Assembly (NCBI GenBank): GCA_946480465.1 | Contig: CAMLJY010000159.1 | Span: 1-7,614, forward strand | DNA from: an uncultured Burkholderiales bacterium | Lineage (GTDB): Bacteria; Pseudomonadota; Gammaproteobacteria; Burkholderiales; Burkholderiaceae | DNA: 7,614 bases | Direction of reading: 5' to 3' | In this document: one piece after another, positions 5,162-7,614 of the stretch | How the letters are laid out: each line of letters opens with the position of its first letter | How positions within the stretch are numbered: position 1 is the stretch's first letter | Program-made: the position numbers and the translations under genes | The notes under the pieces: model-generated | What the model was told of the DNA's origin: nothing | The model's database searches: none | The model's input: only the letters and a program-made list of their open reading frames with translations

Positions 5162-6226
5162 TCAGTTCACCACCTGCGCCAGCTTGCCGCTGGCGTACTG
5201 CTGGGCCACCGTGGCCAGCGGCAGGGCCTGCACCTTGCTGCCCTGGCCTTCGCAGCCGAACTGCTGGTAGCGCTGCTTGCAGATGGCCTTGGCGGCCTCG
5301 CGCGCGGGCTTCAGGTACTCGCGGGGGTCGAACTTGCTCGGGTTCTCGACGAAGAACTTGCGGATCGCGGCCGTCATCGCGAGGCGGATGTCGGTGTCGA
5401 TGTTGATCTTGCGCACGCCGTGCTTGATGGCTTCCTGGATCTCCTCGACCGGCACGCCGTAGGTTTCCTTCATGTCGCCGCCGTACTTGCGGATCTCGGC
5501 CAGCAGGTCCTGCGGCACGCTGGAGCTGCCGTGCATCACCAGGTGGGTGTTGGGGATGCGGCGGTGGATTTCCTTGATGCGGTCGATCGCCAGGATGTCG
5601 CCGGTGGGCTTGCGGGTGAACTTGTAGGCGCCGTGGCTGGTGCCGATGGCAATCGCCAGCGCGTCGAGCTGGGTCTTCTTGACGAAGTCGGCGGCCTGCT
5701 CGGGGTCGGTCAGCAGCTGGTCGCGCGTCATCGTCGCGTCGGTGCCATGGCCGTCTTCCTTGTCGCCGCGCATGGTCTCCAGCGAGCCCAGGCAGCCCAG
5801 TTCGCCTTCCACCGTGATGCCCAGCTTGTGGGCCATGTCGACCACGGTCTTGGTGACGTCGACGTTGTACTCGTAGCTGGCGATGGTCTTGCCGTCGGCC
5901 TGCAGGGAGCCGTCCATCATCACCGAGGTGAAGCCCAGGTCGATCGCGCCCTGGCACACCTCCGGACTCTGGCCGTGATCCTGGTGCATCACCAGCGGGA
6001 CCTTCGGATAGGCCTCGAGTGCGGCCTGGATCAGGTGCTTGATGAAGCTTTCGCCGGCGTATTTGCGGGCGCCGGCGCTGGCCTGCAGGATGACCGGGGC
6101 GTCGACCTCCGACGCGGCCGCCATCACGGCCTGCACCTGCTCCAGGTTGTTGACGTTGAAGGCCGGGATGCCGTAGCCGTTGTCGGCGGCGTGGTCCAGC
6201 AATTGGCGCATCGAGACGAGTGGCAT
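5162..6226 (-). CDS. fba: Fructose-1,6-bisphosphate aldolase, class II
   Basis: This zinc enzyme reversibly splits fructose 1,6-bisphosphate into dihydroxyacetone phosphate and glyceraldehyde 3-phosphate, in glycolysis, gluconeogenesis and, where present, the Calvin cycle. The protein has 354 residues, and its overall pattern fits the class II subtype often labelled the Calvin cycle (CbbA) type. Visible motifs: signature 1 [10 protein letters not shown] (76-85), with catalytic D83 and zinc ligand H84; signature 2 [12 protein letters not shown] (139-150), with E142; GTSHGAYK (196-202) with H198; HGSSS (232-236) with H232; and NIDTD (275-279) for substrate phosphate binding. Ligand roles are by analogy to E. 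coli H110, E174, H226 and H264. The frame is open upstream to 6412, but the ATG at 6226 has AGGA (6237-6234) 7 nt before it and gives the family N-terminus [10 protein letters not shown]. The terminator begins 22 bp after the stop. Confidence 0.98.
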   Translation of the reverse strand: MPLVSMRQLLDHAADNGYGIPAFNVNNLEQVQAVMAAASEVDAPVILQASAGARKYAGESFIKHLIQAALEAYPKVPLVMHQDHGQSPEVCQGAIDLGFTSVMMDGSLQADGKTIASYEYNVDVTKTVVDMAHKLGITVEGELGCLGSLETMRGDKEDGHGTDATMTRDQLLTDPEQAADFVKKTQLDALAIAIGTSHGAYKFTRKPTGDILAIDRIKEIHRRIPNTHLVMHGSSSVPQDLLAEIRKYGGDMKETYGVPVEEIQEAIKHGVRKINIDTDIRLAMTAAIRKFFVENPSKFDPREYLKPAREAAKAICKQRYQQFGCEGQGSKVQALPLATVAQQYASGKLAQVVN

Positions 6227-6316
6227 GGTGGTGTCCTGCGAAGTGGGGAATGCGATGCGGGCGGATGTTGCCGCGGGCGGGGGCCGCGGACGAAACCGCT
6301 GTGTAACTGGCGCCGG

Positions 6317-6322
6317 ATTGTA
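6317..6322 (-). promoter_or_regulatory. Putative fba promoter -10 element
   Basis: Read on the minus strand the sequence is TACAAT (five of six consensus bases) followed by CCGGCGCC, about 90 bp before the fba ATG. The context closely matches the element before purC. No good -35 hexamer is seen at normal spacing, as is common for GC-rich beta-proteobacterial promoters. Confidence 0.45.
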
Positions 6323-6558
6323 GTGACCGGGCTGTTCAGCATAGCGCCGCGATGGGGCCGAGGGCAGGGGGCCGGCGGGCGCCTGTCTCCATTCGATACG
6401 GGCGAGGTCCACGGCCCGCCCTCGACACAGCTGCTTAAGGGGTCGTGCGTATCACCACGCGCCGGGCGCCGCTCGAACGTGGCCGGAATAGGCCCGTCAT
6501 CCCGCCTCTTTTCAGCCTGAAGACGGCGCGTCGCACGCCGACACTGGCTCCACACTCA

Positions 6559-6576
6559 GGCGACCCGTCAGTCGCC
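6559..6576 (+). promoter_or_regulatory. Perfect GC dyad just before the ATPase gene's ribosome binding site
   Basis: GGCGAC (6559-6564) and GTCGCC (6571-6576) are perfect inverted repeats around CCGTCA. The dyad ends 2 bases before AAGGA (6579-6583), which is 8 nt from the ATG at 6592. It can form a 6-bp RNA hairpin or act as an 18-bp operator. The downstream protein has a winged-helix segment, so self-regulation is possible. Confidence 0.45.
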
Positions 6577-6591
6577 GCAAGGATCGACGAC

Positions 6592-7614
6592 ATGGCCCGC
6601 ATCGCCCTCAGCGACCTCACGCCCTGGATCACCGAGGCGGTTCTTGCCCATCCGCAGGACCTGCCGGCCTACCTGTGCCAGCGCCTGGGGATCAGTCGCA
6701 CCAGCGCGCGCAACCAGCTGAACAAGCTGGTCGAGGCGCAGTGGCTGGCCCGGGACGGGGTGTCGCGCAAGGCGACCTACAAGCCCGGCGCGCTGCGGCA
6801 GGTGGTACGGCGCTACCCGCTGCAGGGGCTGCAGGAAGACCTGCCCTGGGCGCAGGACTTCGCTGGCCGCTTCGAGCTGAAACCGAACGTCGCGCGCATC
6901 GCCCAGCATGTGTTCACCGAGCTGCTGAACAACGCCATCGACCACAGCGGCGGCAGCAGCGTCACCGTGTCGATGCGCCAGACGCCGACGCAGGTGCAGC
7001 TGCTGGTTTCCGACGATGGCCGCGGCGTGTTCAACGCTGTGGCCGAGCGCTTCAACATCACCGACCCGACGATGGCGATGCTGGAGCTGGCCAAGGGCAA
7101 GCTGACCAGCCAGCCCAACAGCCACACCGGCCGCGGCCTCTTCTTCAGCGCCAAGCTGGCCGACATCTTCGACCTGCATGCCAATGACGCCGCCTTCCAG
7201 CAGCGCGAATGGCAGCGCGAGCAGTGGTGGCAGCGCGGCCGGCCGGCGTGTCGCGTGGGCACCTCGGTGTACGTGGCGGTCTGCGTCGACACCGAGCGCA
7301 CGCTGGATGACGTGCTGCACCGCTACAGCATCGACGGCGCGGGTTATGCCTTCGAGCGCACCGTGGTGCCGTTGAAGCTGATCACGCAGGCGCAGGCCGG
7401 GCTGGAGTCACGCGCGCAGGCGCGGCGCGTGGCAGCGCGCTTGACGCAGTTCCGCCGCGTGGAACTGGACTTCGAAGGCCTGGCCGACGTGGGCCATGGC
7501 TTCACCGACGAGCTGTTCCGCGTCTTCGGCAGCCAGCACCCTGAATTGCAGCTGGTGCCGGTGAACATGGCGCCGCGCGTGGCGGCCATGATCGGCAGCG
7601 TGCGCGAGACGGTG
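6592..7614 (+). CDS. Winged-helix / GHKL ATPase / STAS-like (DUF4325-type) protein, 3' end outside window
   Basis: 341 codons are present and the frame runs off the right edge without a stop. Residues 1-65 look like a winged helix (LPAYLCQRLGISRTSARNQLNKLVEAQWL), as in DNA-binding regulators. Residues about 98-230 carry the histidine-kinase-like Bergerat ATPase motifs: N box FTELLNNAIDHS (108-119; E110, N114), G1 box DDGRG (141-145) and G2 box HTGRGLFF (178-185). There is no dimerisation helix with phosphorylatable His, so it is not an ordinary sensor kinase. Residues about 275-341 (RVELDFEGLADVGHGFTDELF, then PVNMAPRVAAMI) resemble the STAS-like DUF4325 domain. The parts recall an anti-sigma kinase and an STAS antagonist joined in one chain, but that is inference. 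The ATG at 6592 is supported by AAGGA 8 nt upstream. Its function is unknown to me. It reads away from fba. Confidence 0.88.
   Translation, partial: MARIALSDLTPWITEAVLAHPQDLPAYLCQRLGISRTSARNQLNKLVEAQWLARDGVSRKATYKPGALRQVVRRYPLQGLQEDLPWAQDFAGRFELKPNVARIAQHVFTELLNNAIDHSGGSSVTVSMRQTPTQVQLLVSDDGRGVFNAVAERFNITDPTMAMLELAKGKLTSQPNSHTGRGLFFSAKLADIFDLHANDAAFQQREWQREQWWQRGRPACRVGTSVYVAVCVDTERTLDDVLHRYSIDGAGYAFERTVVPLKLITQAQAGLESRAQARRVAARLTQFRRVELDFEGLADVGHGFTDELFRVFGSQHPELQLVPVNMAPRVAAMIGSVRETV

Larger units (their letters stand above)
6227..6591. other. 365-bp divergent spacer between fba and the ATPase gene
   Basis: No convincing gene lies here; short open frames lack ribosome binding sites and conserved features. 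It holds the fba ribosome binding site (6237-6234), a GC inverted repeat CCGCGG-N7-CCGCGG (6271-6289) that would be in the fba leader, the likely fba -10 element (6322-6317), a small repeat CGGCG-N7-CGCCG (6524-6540), the perfect dyad at 6559-6576, and the ribosome binding site of the next gene, AAGGA (6579-6583). I see no clear promoter for the plus-strand gene. Confidence 0.7.

Noticed and set aside
6227..6412. 62-residue N-terminal extension of Fba
   Set aside because: The family N-terminus starts at the ATG at 6226, which has AGGA at proper spacing; the upstream part overlaps the promoter region.
5087..6520. Long plus-strand open frame (477 codons) over fba
   Set aside because: The minus strand encodes intact Fba, a terminator and a promoter region inside this span. 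The translated product is low-complexity (His/Ala/Val/Leu/Gly) with no motif.
6568..7320. Minus-strand open frame (250 codons) over the ATPase gene
   Set aside because: The plus strand has N, G1 and G2 ATPase boxes in order in one long frame; the opposite frame has no motif.

Overview
The base composition, codon use and gene content point to a beta-proteobacterium of the order Burkholderiales, in or near the Comamonadaceae. Three things suggest this: class Ia ribonucleotide reductase genes next to a lysine/alanine-rich histone H1-like gene, an fba-purC pair, and roughly 65-70% GC in most of the window. The assignment is inferred from protein recognition, not from a search.

Layout, left to right. 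Plus strand: the 3' end of nrdA (1-617), a 223-bp spacer holding a seven-unit 12-bp tandem repeat and a likely nrdB promoter, nrdB (841-2112), a 220-bp spacer rich in strong RNA hairpins, and a 150-residue histone H1-like gene (2333-2785). A bidirectional rho-independent terminator at about 2808-2835 separates these from a minus-strand group read right to left: fba (6226-5162, with its own terminator), purC (4908-3997), and an unrecognised alpha-helical/TPR-like gene (3959-2820) starting 37 bp after purC. The latter is clearly poorer in GC (about 55% in sampled lines, against about 70% in purC). Beyond fba is a 365-bp divergent spacer and then a plus-strand gene from 6592 that runs off the window. 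It combines a winged helix, a GHKL-type ATPase and a STAS-like (DUF4325-type) end.

How the genes work together. NrdA and NrdB form the aerobic enzyme that makes deoxyribonucleotides. PurC is a step of de novo purine synthesis and so feeds the same nucleotide pool. Fba is central glycolysis/gluconeogenesis. The histone-like protein is a DNA-compacting chromosomal protein. These are housekeeping genes. The two parts that look accessory are the TPR-like gene and the ATPase gene, and neither has a function I can name.

No complete new defence or mobile system is visible. The best leads are the long nested hairpin before the histone gene, the ATGCATC tandem repeat between nrdA and nrdB, the composition-shifted TPR-like gene behind purC, and the winged-helix/ATPase/STAS-like protein with a perfect GC dyad just before its ribosome binding site.
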